This document shows, in pieces, positions 18,702 through 26,480 of a DNA stretch of 64,000 bases (its first letter is position 1; each line of letters starts with the position of its first letter). The stretch spans positions 1-64,000 of the forward strand of contig NZ_JAJVKW010000006.1 of the NCBI RefSeq assembly GCF_024198255.1, read 5' to 3'. Made by a program: the position numbers and the translations under genes. The notes below the pieces were generated by a model that was given only the letters and a program-made list of their open reading frames with translations, had not been told where the DNA came from and made no database searches. Origin of the DNA: Myxococcus guangdongensis. GTDB taxonomy: Bacteria > Myxococcota > Myxococcia > Myxococcales > Myxococcaceae.

Positions 18702-19163
18702 ATGTCCCTGCCCACCACTGAAGAGTTGATCCCCGTGCTCGGCCCCGACGCGAAGGAGCGCACTGAGCGCAGTGACGAGTTGAAGGTGGAGCCCGTGCGC
18801 AGCGCGGTGCTCGTCGTGGAGGACGACCCGTCCCACCGCGAAATCCTCGTGGAGATGCTGGCCGGTTGGGGCTACGAGCCCCTGCCCGTGGGCAGCGCCG
18901 AGGAGGCGGAGTTCGCCGTGCGCAACAAGCGCATGGACGCCGCCATCGTCGACGTGTTCCTGCCTGGCCGCAGCGGTGCCACGCTGATGTCACGGCTTCG
19001 CGAGCGCTTCCCTCAGGCCGTGCTCATCGGCGTGAGCGCGATGAGCGACTCGGCCATGGCGCGCAAGTGCAAGGGCCTGGGCGCGGACCTGTTCATCGGC
19101 AAGCCGCTCAACCCCGAGCGCCTGTCCGAGGCGCTCCAGTCGAAGCACACCAGCTGGCACTGA
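18702..19163 (+). CDS. Stand-alone response regulator (receiver domain only)
   Basis: The product has 153 residues: a 33-residue N-terminal extension, then one CheY-like receiver domain. The acidic pair is in VVEDDPS, the phospho-acceptor is D84 (AIVDVFLPG), the switch Ser lies in GVSAMSD and the conserved Lys is K134 (FIGKPL). There is no output domain, so it probably acts by protein-protein contact or as a phosphorelay carrier. No histidine kinase lies nearby, so it is an orphan, as many myxobacterial regulators are. ATG 18702 is used because the upstream frame lacks a conserved N-terminus. Confidence 0.9.
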   Translation: MSLPTTEELIPVLGPDAKERTERSDELKVEPVRSAVLVVEDDPSHREILVEMLAGWGYEPLPVGSAEEAEFAVRNKRMDAAIVDVFLPGRSGATLMSRLRERFPQAVLIGVSAMSDSAMARKCKGLGADLFIGKPLNPERLSEALQSKHTSWH

Positions 19164-19250
19164 ACCGAGGGCGCAGCGGGGCGCCCGGCACCCGTCTTCC
19201 CAGGGCGGTTGCCGGTTGCGCCGCTCGCTCGAACGGTTGATGCTCGTCTC

Positions 19251-19796
19251 GTGAAGAACCTCGCTCCCGGCTTCCTGCTGGCCATGCCTCAGCTCGGGGA
19301 CCCGAACTTCTACCGCTCGGTCGTCTTGATGATCGAGCACGGGGAGTCCGGCTCCATGGGGCTCGTCGTCAACCGGGGCGCGCCCTTGACGCTGGGCGAG
19401 CTGGCCCGTGGTCAGAAGCTCGACATCCACGCGGACCGCTCCAGCCACCCCGTGTACCTGGGCGGCCCGGTGGAGCCCCAGCGTGGCTTCGTGCTGCACG
19501 ACGATGGTGGGGTGCTGGAGAAGCACTCCGTGCTGCCGGGCCTGTTCCTCAGCGTGACGCTGGACGCGCTGGGCCCGCTGTTGGAGCGCAGCGCGCCCCG
19601 GCTTCGCTTCTGCCTGGGGTATGCGGGCTGGGGTCCCAAGCAGTTGGAGAGTGAAATCGCCGCCGGCTCGTGGCTCTTCACGGAGGCCTCGAGCGAGGCG
19701 GTGCTGGGCCTGGAGCCTGGCAAGTTGTGGGAGACCACGTTGCGTGGCATGGGCGTGGACCCGGCCATGCTGGTGATGGGAAGGGGAATGAACTGA
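19251..19796 (+). CDS. AlgH/YqgE family protein (DUF179)
   Basis: The product has 181 residues from GTG 19251. The sequence shows the family features: NLAPGFLLAMPQLGDPNFYRSVVLMIEH near the start, GLVVNR, the GGPV strand and FCLGYAGWGPKQLESE. Its molecular role is not settled in any organism; it was named for an effect on alginate production in Pseudomonas. The stop overlaps the start of bolA (TGATG), showing tight coupling to the BolA-glutaredoxin pair. Confidence 0.92.
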   Translation: MKNLAPGFLLAMPQLGDPNFYRSVVLMIEHGESGSMGLVVNRGAPLTLGELARGQKLDIHADRSSHPVYLGGPVEPQRGFVLHDDGGVLEKHSVLPGLFLSVTLDALGPLLERSAPRLRFCLGYAGWGPKQLESEIAAGSWLFTEASSEAVLGLEPGKLWETTLRGMGVDPAMLVMGRGMN

Positions 19797-20053
19797 TGCT
19801 CGACGCAGAATTCGTCCGCAGCCGCATCCTGGAGGCCCTGCCGGGCTCCGAGGTGGAGGTCCATGACACCACCGGGACGGGGGACCATTTCGAGGCCCGC
19901 GTCGTCAGCGCGGACTTCGCCGGCAAGATGATGGTGCAGCAGCACCAGCTCGTGTATGCGCCGCTCCAGCAGTGGCTCAAGTCGGGCGAGCTGCATGCGC
20001 TCGCACTCAAGACCTATTCACCCGAGCAGTGGAAGAAGCTCGGGAACCGCTAA
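19796..20053 (+). CDS. bolA: BolA family protein
   Basis: The product has 85 residues. It has the BolA signature: VHDTTGTGDHFEARVVSADFAGKMMVQQHQLVY, with the conserved His in the loop that, with a CGFS glutaredoxin, holds a [2Fe-2S] cluster. It starts at the ATG overlapping the previous stop and is 12 bp before the glutaredoxin gene. BolA-Grx4 partners act in iron-sulfur cluster handling and iron sensing, so co-transcription here is functionally consistent. Confidence 0.94.
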   Translation: MLDAEFVRSRILEALPGSEVEVHDTTGTGDHFEARVVSADFAGKMMVQQHQLVYAPLQQWLKSGELHALALKTYSPEQWKKLGNR

Positions 20054-20065
20054 GGAGACACCCCC

Positions 20066-20386
20066 ATGAACCCCGACCTCAAGGCCCGGTTCGACAGCAT
20101 CACGCAGTCGCACCCCATCGTCCTCTTCATGAAGGGCAACGCCCTGTTCCCCCAGTGCGGCTTCTCCGCGCGGGCGCTGCAGATCCTGCAGCCCCACGGT
20201 GAGGTCTTCACGGTGGACGTGCTGGCGGACCCCGAGGTGCGCCAGGGCATCAAGGACTACACGAACTGGCCCACCATTCCGCAGATCTTCATCAAGGGGC
20301 AGTTCGTCGGCGGCGTCGACATCCTGACCGGGCTGGCCGAGAGCGGCGAGCTGGCGGACCTGGTCGCGGGCAAGTCCCCGGCCTGA
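20066..20386 (+). CDS. grxD: Monothiol glutaredoxin, CGFS type (Grx4/GrxD)
   Basis: The product has 106 residues. The active site CGFS begins at C31 (FPQCGFS), preceded by FMKG and followed by the WPTIPQIFIKGQFVGG cis-Pro and glutathione-binding region and a GGVDIL segment. CGFS glutaredoxins bind a [2Fe-2S] cluster as a homodimer or with BolA, which is encoded directly upstream. The ribosome site AAGGAG precedes the start. A perfect 8-bp hairpin (20404-20424) follows. Confidence 0.96.
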   Translation: MNPDLKARFDSITQSHPIVLFMKGNALFPQCGFSARALQILQPHGEVFTVDVLADPEVRQGIKDYTNWPTIPQIFIKGQFVGGVDILTGLAESGELADLVAGKSPA

Positions 20387-20403
20387 GCCGGGTGCCTCGG
20401 GGG

Positions 20404-20424
20404 GAGGGGAGACCCGCTCCCCTC
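20404..20424 (+). terminator. Hairpin after grxD
   Basis: GAGGGGAG (20404-20411) pairs perfectly with CTCCCCTC (20417-20424) around ACCCG. There is no T-tract. A TAGAAT hexamer at 20433-20438, just after it, could be the -10 of the next gene, but no good -35 was found. Confidence 0.5.
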
Positions 20425-20465
20425 GAAGGGGCTAGAATGGGAGGCCGCTACCGCGAGGAAACACC

Positions 20466-21893
20466 GTGGTCACCGCTACTCCGCCCAACACCTCCCAGAA
20501 GAACGAAGAGACCTCCGAGCCGTCGGGTGCCCCGGCGCCGGAGGCAGTCGTCCCCGCCAACGTCGTCGTGACGGAGGCCGCCCCGGGTGTCGTCGTGCCC
20601 GTCGCGGTGGACCCCGATGACCTGGTGGACACGGCGAAGACGCCCACGCTGATGGAGAAGGTGCAGGCGTTCCGTACGCGGCACGAGAAGTGGGAGATGG
20701 CCGCGTTCTTCTTCGGCGGCTTCCTCTACGACATCATCTCGCTCAGCCGCATCGACGACACGCTGACGCTGGTGCAGAGCTTCGCGTACCTGCTCGTCCT
20801 GGCGACGCTGCTGCTGCTCGAGCAGCGCTACCCGGAGGGGGTGGAGCCGCCGAAGCTCCTGGAGAAGGTGTGGCGTTGGCGCGAGGACGCCATCCACTTC
20901 TTCTTCGGCAGCCTGCTCAGCGTCTTCATGCTGCTCTTGTTCAAGAGCACGTCGGGCTTCACGCCCTACCTCTTCGTCATCGGCATGTTCGCGCTGCTGG
21001 TGGCCAACGAGCTGCCGCTGTTCCGCAAGATGGGCCCGGTGGTGCGCGTCTCGCTGCTGAGCCTGTGCGTGACGATGTACTTCGCGTGCCTGTTGCCGGT
21101 GGTCATCGGGCGCATCGGCTTCTGGGTGTTCCTGCTGGCGATGGCGCTGGGCTGCGCGAGCATGTACGGGCTGATGCGGCTGATGGCGCGCTGGCGTCCG
21201 GACATGCACTATCTGGTGCGCAACGTCGCGGTGCCGGGCTTCGGTGTGCAGGTGGCGCTGCTGGCCTGCTACCTGGTGGGCATCATCCCGCCCATCCCGC
21301 TCGCGGTGCAGTACTCGGGCATCTTCCACGACGTGAAGCGCGTCAGCCCGGGCGTGTACCAGCTGACGTCAGTGGATGACTCGGTCTGGTTCAAGCCGTG
21401 GACGTGGTTCGGTCCGGACTTCGTCATCCGGCCCGGCGACAAGCCGTACTATTTCTTCCGCATCTTCGCGCCGAAGAACTTCGCGCCCTACAAGGTGCGG
21501 GTGCGCTGGTTCTACGACCACCCGGAGAAGGGGTGGACGACGAACGGCAGCGGCTTCGTCGCCAACGTCAGCAGCAACGGGACGGATGGCGGCTATCGCT
21601 ACTACGCGACGACGTCCAACCTGAAGCCGGGCAACTGGCGGGTGGTGTTGGAGACGGAGGACGGGCACGAGATCAACCGCCTGTCCTTCACCGCGGGGGC
21701 GGACACCCGCACCGAGCCTCGTGAACTGGAGGTGAAGTACTCCACGCTCAAGGAGCTCCTCCCGCTGTCGACCGAGGAGTGGGAGAAGACGCGGAAGACG
21801 CCGGCCGCGCCCGCGGGTGGGTCGGTGCCCGGGACGGCGCCGGCTCCGGCCGATGAGGTTGCCCCGCAGGTGGCTCCCGCTCCGACGCCTTGA
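20466..21893 (+). CDS. DUF2914 membrane protein
   Basis: The product has 475 residues from GTG 20466 (GAGGAAAC upstream). A Pro/Val-rich cytoplasmic N-terminus (1-75) is followed by about six to seven membrane helices (about 80-280, such as FAYLLVLATLLLLEQ and SVFMLLLFK). A soluble C-terminal DUF2914 domain follows (about 320-420): VRVRWFYDHPEKGW...YRYYATTSNLKPGNWRVVLETEDG, a beta-sandwich fold probably exposed outside the membrane. The last 35 residues are Ala/Pro-rich. The function of DUF2914 is unknown. Confidence 0.85.
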   Translation: MVTATPPNTSQKNEETSEPSGAPAPEAVVPANVVVTEAAPGVVVPVAVDPDDLVDTAKTPTLMEKVQAFRTRHEKWEMAAFFFGGFLYDIISLSRIDDTLTLVQSFAYLLVLATLLLLEQRYPEGVEPPKLLEKVWRWREDAIHFFFGSLLSVFMLLLFKSTSGFTPYLFVIGMFALLVANELPLFRKMGPVVRVSLLSLCVTMYFACLLPVVIGRIGFWVFLLAMALGCASMYGLMRLMARWRPDMHYLVRNVAVPGFGVQVALLACYLVGIIPPIPLAVQYSGIFHDVKRVSPGVYQLTSVDDSVWFKPWTWFGPDFVIRPGDKPYYFFRIFAPKNFAPYKVRVRWFYDHPEKGWTTNGSGFVANVSSNGTDGGYRYYATTSNLKPGNWRVVLETEDGHEINRLSFTAGADTRTEPRELEVKYSTLKELLPLSTEEWEKTRKTPAAPAGGSVPGTAPAPADEVAPQVAPAPTP

Positions 21894-22102
21894 TGCGTGT
21901 GTCCGGGGGCCTCGCTCGCGGCGAGGCTCCCGATGCGCTCGGCAGACGGAGACGGGCCCTCGGGTGGACCTGTCACATCGCTCCGTGTCCGGCCCTTCGA
22001 AGGGGCTGCCTACATACCTGACATATCGCTGTCACGCCCGGTCGTCATGGTGCGTCTCACGAAGCCGCCGAGCTGTGCCGGACTCGCGAGGACCCACGCC
22101 CC

Positions 22103-23878
22103 ATGCTCCCCATTCCCCTGATGTTCCTTCCGTTTCCCTTCGTGCCCGTGGACGGGCAGCGCGCGAAGGCGCAGGGGCCGAACGAGGAGGGTGCTCGTCC
22201 CCGGCTGGTGGCGGTTCCTCGCGGCGCTGTGGAAGAGTTAATGTCGTCGCGCCGTGAGTCTCCGCCTGCCTCGCAGGGCTCGGCGCTTCGTGCTGCCGGG
22301 GAGGAAGCCGTGCCGTCGCGCCGCAAGTCACCATCTGCCTCGGCGGGCTCGGCGCCTCCTGGTGCTGTGGAACAGTCCGTGTCGTCGCGCCGCGAGTCAC
22401 GGTCTGCCTCGCGCGGCTCGGCGCCTCGAGACGCTGTGGAGGAAGCCGTGTCGTCGCGCCGCAAGTCACCATCTGCCTCGGCGGGCTCGGCGCCTCATGC
22501 TGCCGTGGAGGAGTCCGTGCCTTCGCGCCGCCGCGAGTCACGGTCTGCCTCGCGCGGCTCGACGCCTCGGGACGCTGTGGAGGATGCCGTGCCGTCGCGA
22601 CGCAAGCAGCCGTCGGCCTCGCAGAACTCGGCGCCTCGTGCTGCCGGGAAGGAGTCCGTGCCGTCGCGACGTAAGCAGCCGTCCTCCTCGCGCGCTTTGA
22701 CTCCTCGTGATGCGGTGCCGTCACCGCGCAAGCGTTCCTCCCCCACGCTGCGGAGCGCTGAGAAGTCGGTGCTGGCATCCGTGCTGACGACGCGCGAGCT
22801 GAACCGGGCATTGCTCGCGCGCCAGTTCCTGCTGCGACGGACCCGTGAGTCCGTGCTCCATGTTCTCGAGCATCTGGTGGGACTCCAGGCCCAGGCCGGC
22901 AATGCGCCCTATCTGGGCCTGTGGACGCGGATGGAGGACTTCCAGCTCGCGGACCTCACCCGGCGCTACGAGCAACGGGAGGTGGTGCGGGCGACGCTGC
23001 TGCGCTCCACGCAGCACCTGGTCACCGCGCGGGACTACCAGTCGCTGCGCCCCGCGCTCCAGCCCGTGTTGGACCGGATGTTCAGCCACAGCGCCTATCC
23101 GCGAGAGCTCGCGGGGCTGGACATGGACGCGCTGCTCGCCGAGGGACGCCAGCTCCTCTCGCGTGAGCCCCTGAGCTCGGTGGAGTTGGGGCGGCGACTC
23201 CAGGCTCGCTGGCCGGAGCGGGATGCCCAGTCCCTGGCGTTCGTGGTGCGTGTCGCCGAGTCACTCGTCACGGTGCCTCCGTTCGGCACCTGGGGCGTGG
23301 GCGGGGAGGTGGAGTTCACTCCGTCGGAGTCGTGGCTCGGTGCACCCTTGCAGCCCGCGCTCGCGCTGGAGTCACTGGTGCGGCGCTACCTGGGCGCCTT
23401 CGGTCCCGCGAGTGTGAAAGACATGCAGCACTGGTCCGGCTTCGTGCGACTGGGCGAAGTCTTCGAGCGGATGCGCGCCGAGCTGCGCGTGTTCCGCGAC
23501 GAGCAGGGCGTCGAGCTGTTCGACCTGCCCGACGCTCCCCGGCCCGACGGTGACACGCCGGTGCCCGTGCGCTTCGTGCCCGAGTTCGACAACCTGCTGC
23601 TGTCCCACTCGGACCGCGCGCGCATCATCTCCGAGCCGCATCGCAAGCGCGTCTTCACCGTCAACGGCATCATCCGTCCGACGGTGCTCATGGACGGCTT
23701 CGTGCGCGGCATGTGGAAGCTGAAGTGGGAGAAGACGCGCGTCACGCTGCACGTCTCGCCCTTCGCGCGACTGTCCGGTGGCGACCGCGAGGCGCTGACT
23801 CAAGAGGGGCTGCGTCTGCTCGCCTTCGCGGCGGCGGATGCCTCGACCCACGACGTGCGCTTCGCTCCGGTGTCCTGA
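22103..23878 (+). CDS. Winged-helix DNA-binding protein (HTH_42/AlkZ-like) with repetitive N-terminal extension
   Basis: The C-terminal 370 residues match the winged-helix family (DUF1006/HTH_42) that includes the AlkZ/YcaQ DNA glycosylases: LTTRELNRALLARQFLLRR, HLVGLQAQAGNAPYLGLWTR, RATLLRSTQHLVTARDY and FVPEFDNLLLSHSDRARI. The QxQ-type catalytic motif of AlkZ appears as QAQ. The first 200 residues are low-complexity: about seven copies of a 23-residue unit of the type SRRKSPSASAGSAP...AVEESVP. The true start is uncertain. ATG 22103 includes the whole extension; ATG 22241 or a later codon could be used instead. Related proteins normally begin near VLTTREL. Confidence 0.75.
   Translation: MLPIPLMFLPFPFVPVDGQRAKAQGPNEEGARPRLVAVPRGAVEELMSSRRESPPASQGSALRAAGEEAVPSRRKSPSASAGSAPPGAVEQSVSSRRESRSASRGSAPRDAVEEAVSSRRKSPSASAGSAPHAAVEESVPSRRRESRSASRGSTPRDAVEDAVPSRRKQPSASQNSAPRAAGKESVPSRRKQPSSSRALTPRDAVPSPRKRSSPTLRSAEKSVLASVLTTRELNRALLARQFLLRRTRESVLHVLEHLVGLQAQAGNAPYLGLWTRMEDFQLADLTRRYEQREVVRATLLRSTQHLVTARDYQSLRPALQPVLDRMFSHSAYPRELAGLDMDALLAEGRQLLSREPLSSVELGRRLQARWPERDAQSLAFVVRVAESLVTVPPFGTWGVGGEVEFTPSESWLGAPLQPALALESLVRRYLGAFGPASVKDMQHWSGFVRLGEVFERMRAELRVFRDEQGVELFDLPDAPRPDGDTPVPVRFVPEFDNLLLSHSDRARIISEPHRKRVFTVNGIIRPTVLMDGFVRGMWKLKWEKTRVTLHVSPFARLSGGDREALTQEGLRLLAFAAADASTHDVRFAPVS
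22247..22730 (+). repeat. Minisatellite, about seven copies of a 69-bp unit
   Basis: Each unit encodes about 23 residues, beginning SRRK/E and including (P/R)SAS..(S/T)(A/T)P and V(E/P)(E/D)(S/A)V. Alternate units are more alike (SRRKSPSASAGSAP and SRRESRSASRGSAP types), suggesting duplication of a two-unit block. Copy number probably varies between strains. Confidence 0.85.
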
Positions 23879-23890
23879 ACGCGTCAACCG

Positions 23891-23923
23891 CCCGGCCCTC
23901 GCCTCCAGCGTGGCGGGGCCGGG
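23891..23923. terminator. Bidirectional terminator between convergent genes
   Basis: CCCGGCCC-T-CGCC (23891-23903) pairs with GGCGGGGCCGGG (23912-23923) with one bulged T: a 12-bp GC stem 12 bases after one stop and 13 before the other. It would serve both the winged-helix gene and the aminopeptidase P gene. Confidence 0.65.
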
Positions 23924-23936
23924 GAGGTGACACGGA

Positions 23937-25547
23937 CTACTTGCGCTTGCCGGCCTTCGCCTTCTTCGCGGCGGGGGCCTTGGCCTTCTTCGCGGGGGCC
24001 TTCTTGCCCTTGGGCGCGGCGGACGTCTTCTCGGCGCTCCACACGCCGCTCATCCACGCCTCGATGTCCTTCACCGTGCGCGGGATGTTGCCGGACAGCA
24101 CCTTGCAGCCGCGCGCGGTGACGACCAGGTCGTCCTCGATGCGCACGCCGATGCCGCGGTAGCGCGCGGGCACCGTGAGGTCGTCCTTCTGGAAGTACAG
24201 GCCCGGCTCCACCGTGAGCACCATGCCCGCCTGCAGCTTGCCGTACTTGTACGCCTCCTGCCGCGCCTGCGCGCAGTCATGCACGTCCAACCCCAGCATG
24301 TGGCTGACGTTGTGCAACGAGTAGCGCTTGTAGAACTGGTGCTCGTCCTTGAGCGCCTCGGCGGCGTCCTCGAGGATGCCCAGCTTCTCCAGGCCCTCGG
24401 CCAGCACCCGCATGGCGGCGCGGTTGGGCTCCATGAAGTCGTTGCCCGGCTTCACCGCCGCGAACGCGGCCTCCTGCGACGCGTACACCAGCTCGTAGAT
24501 GGCCTTCTGCTCCGGCGAGAAGCGGCCCGTGATGGGCAGCGTCCGCGTGATGTCCGCCGTGTAGAGCGTGTGGCCCTCGACGCCCGCGTCCAGGAGCAGC
24601 AGGTCCCCGGGGACGAGCGGACCATCATTGCGGTTCCAGTGCAGCACGCACGCGTGCGAGCCGCTGGCGACGATGCTGTTGTAGCCCGTGTCGTTGCCCT
24701 CCACCCGCGCGCGCAGGTTGAAGATGCCCTCCACGTAGCGCTCCGTCTTCGCCACCTTCAGGCTGCGGATGACGTCCTCGAAGCCGCGCTGCGTGGCGTC
24801 GATGGAGATCTGCAGCTCGCGCAGCTCCTGCGCGTCCTTGATGAGCCGCATCTCCGACAGGAACGTGGCCAGCGCCTTGTCGCGCTCGCCGCCCTCGGCC
24901 ACCTCGGCGTCCACCTTGGCCGAGTGTCCGCGCAACACGCGCGTGGTCTTCGCCGAGCCCTTCAGGCCCTTGAGGTACGCGTTCAGCGTGTCCAGTCCCC
25001 GCGCCTCGTCGACGTCATGGCGCGCGCGGCTCTCCGGTACGCCCAGGCGCGGGCCCACCCACAGCTCGCCCTTCACCCGGTCCGTGAAGAACGTCGCGTC
25101 CGAGCGGCCCGGGTTGGGCTCCACGAAGAGGAGGTCCGTGTGGCCGCCGCCGTCCTTCGGCTCCAGCACCAGCACGCAGTCCGCCTCCATGTTGCCGGTG
25201 AGGTAGTAGAAGTCCGTGCCCGGGCGGAAGCGGTAGTACGTGTCGTTCGCGCGCACCTTCTCGTGGCCGGTGGGGATGACAATCGTCTCGCCGGGGAAGG
25301 CCTGCGACAGCGCCTTGCGACGGGCCTTGAAGGCCTCCGCGTACTTGATCTTCGGCGGCAGCTTCCCCGACGCGGGCTTCCACTTCTCCAGCATGAAGTC
25401 GAGCAGCGCCTGGGGCGGCAGCGAGTCGTGGCTCGCGGGCTTCGCCGCTGGAGCTTGCGGCTCGGACGTGACGAGGGACTGCTGCTCACCGACCGCGGGC
25501 TGCGTGCTGTCGGAAGCGACCGAGGACGAAGGGATGGACGTGGCCAT
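23937..25547 (-). CDS. pepP: Xaa-Pro aminopeptidase (aminopeptidase P, M24 family)
   Basis: The product has 536 residues. The N-terminal 45 residues are Ser/Ala-rich and variable. The creatinase N-domain (about 60-230) includes YYRFRPGTDFYYLTGN. The pita-bread catalytic domain has the metal ligands in LLDAGVEGHTLYTADITRTLP (two Asp), SHMLGLDVHD (His), VEPGLYF (Glu) and GVRIEDD (Glu). It removes N-terminal residues preceding proline and needs two Mn2+ or Co2+ ions. The C-terminal 30 residues are an unusual Lys/Ala/Pro tail like a histone tail. It follows rsmE by 33 bp on the same strand. Confidence 0.95.
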   Translation of the reverse strand: MATSIPSSSVASDSTQPAVGEQQSLVTSEPQAPAAKPASHDSLPPQALLDFMLEKWKPASGKLPPKIKYAEAFKARRKALSQAFPGETIVIPTGHEKVRANDTYYRFRPGTDFYYLTGNMEADCVLVLEPKDGGGHTDLLFVEPNPGRSDATFFTDRVKGELWVGPRLGVPESRARHDVDEARGLDTLNAYLKGLKGSAKTTRVLRGHSAKVDAEVAEGGERDKALATFLSEMRLIKDAQELRELQISIDATQRGFEDVIRSLKVAKTERYVEGIFNLRARVEGNDTGYNSIVASGSHACVLHWNRNDGPLVPGDLLLLDAGVEGHTLYTADITRTLPITGRFSPEQKAIYELVYASQEAAFAAVKPGNDFMEPNRAAMRVLAEGLEKLGILEDAAEALKDEHQFYKRYSLHNVSHMLGLDVHDCAQARQEAYKYGKLQAGMVLTVEPGLYFQKDDLTVPARYRGIGVRIEDDLVVTARGCKVLSGNIPRTVKDIEAWMSGVWSAEKTSAAPKGKKAPAKKAKAPAAKKAKAGKRK

Positions 25548-25580
25548 GGCCGATAACTCTCGGACAGCGGCCCACCCCCT

Positions 25581-26345
25581 TCAAGTGCCACCTGCATCGT
25601 GACGCGGAGCAGTGTCTTCCGCGAGAAGGGCTACTTGCCCGACGAGCACGGGAACCGCCGTCTCCACGCGGAGAATCCGGGGCCCGAGCGAGAACGGGCG
25701 GAAGCCGTGGGATTCCAACAATTGGGCCTCGAACGACACCCAACCTCCGTCGGGGCCGATGGCGAGCACGGAGCGTTGGCCGGGGGCCGCGGCCACCTGG
25801 CGCAGGGGCTGGGTCGCCGGAGGGTGGGGGAGCAGGCGGACGGCGCTGGTGGGGAAGACGCTGTCGAGCTCGTCCTCGACGAAGGGGCGGAAGCGCTCGC
25901 GGACGAGGACCTCCGGGAGGTGGGTGTCGCGCGCCTGTTCCAGGCCCTGGAGGAGCAGCTCCCGCACGAACGCGCCGTCGAGCACCTTGGAGTCGAAGTA
26001 GCTCTTCTCCACGCGGGCGGCGTTGACCAGGACGATGCGGTCCACGCCCAGCGAGGCCACGGCCGGGAGGACCTTCTTGAGGGCCTTGGGCCGGGGGATG
26101 GCGAGCAGCAGGTCGATGCCCGCACGGGGCGGTGGCGGCTCGGTGAGGGACACGCGCAGGTGGAGGACGCCGGCGCTGTTCTCCAGCACCTCTCCCGTGC
26201 CCGTCAGCCCGCCCAGGCGTCCCACGCGCAGGGATTCCCCAGGCTCGGCGCGCAGCACCTCCCGGGCGTGTTGGGCGCGGCGGCCGGTGAGCCGGGCGGT
26301 GCCGTCCGGCAGGAAGTCCTCGTCCAAGAGCAGCAGCAGGTTCAC
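25581..26345 (-). CDS. rsmE: 16S rRNA (uracil(1498)-N(3))-methyltransferase
   Basis: The product has 254 residues from GTG 26345. It has the SPOUT-family knot of RsmE near the end: AIGPDGGWVSFE then LGPRILRVETA. The N-terminal PUA-like domain (1-70) reads VNLLLLLDEDFLPDG...LTGRRAQHAREVLR. It methylates U1498 of 16S rRNA in the decoding centre. An open frame continues upstream to 27206, but it is antisense to the DTW gene and lacks similarity, so it was not used. It is probably transcribed with pepP. Confidence 0.93.
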   Translation of the reverse strand: MNLLLLLDEDFLPDGTARLTGRRAQHAREVLRAEPGESLRVGRLGGLTGTGEVLENSAGVLHLRVSLTEPPPPRAGIDLLLAIPRPKALKKVLPAVASLGVDRIVLVNAARVEKSYFDSKVLDGAFVRELLLQGLEQARDTHLPEVLVRERFRPFVEDELDSVFPTSAVRLLPHPPATQPLRQVAAAPGQRSVLAIGPDGGWVSFEAQLLESHGFRPFSLGPRILRVETAVPVLVGQVALLAEDTAPRHDAGGT

Positions 26346-26480
26346 GGGGGACCTGTGTACCCCGGCTGGAGGGGGCGTGGGGGGCTTCTTCCCCGCGGGA
26401 GCGCCTGGCGCCCTGGCTGGCGGAGGGCCCCTGTACCGGCAGTGCTTGCCCGGTTCCGGGCCGTGCCGTAAAGCCGGGCT

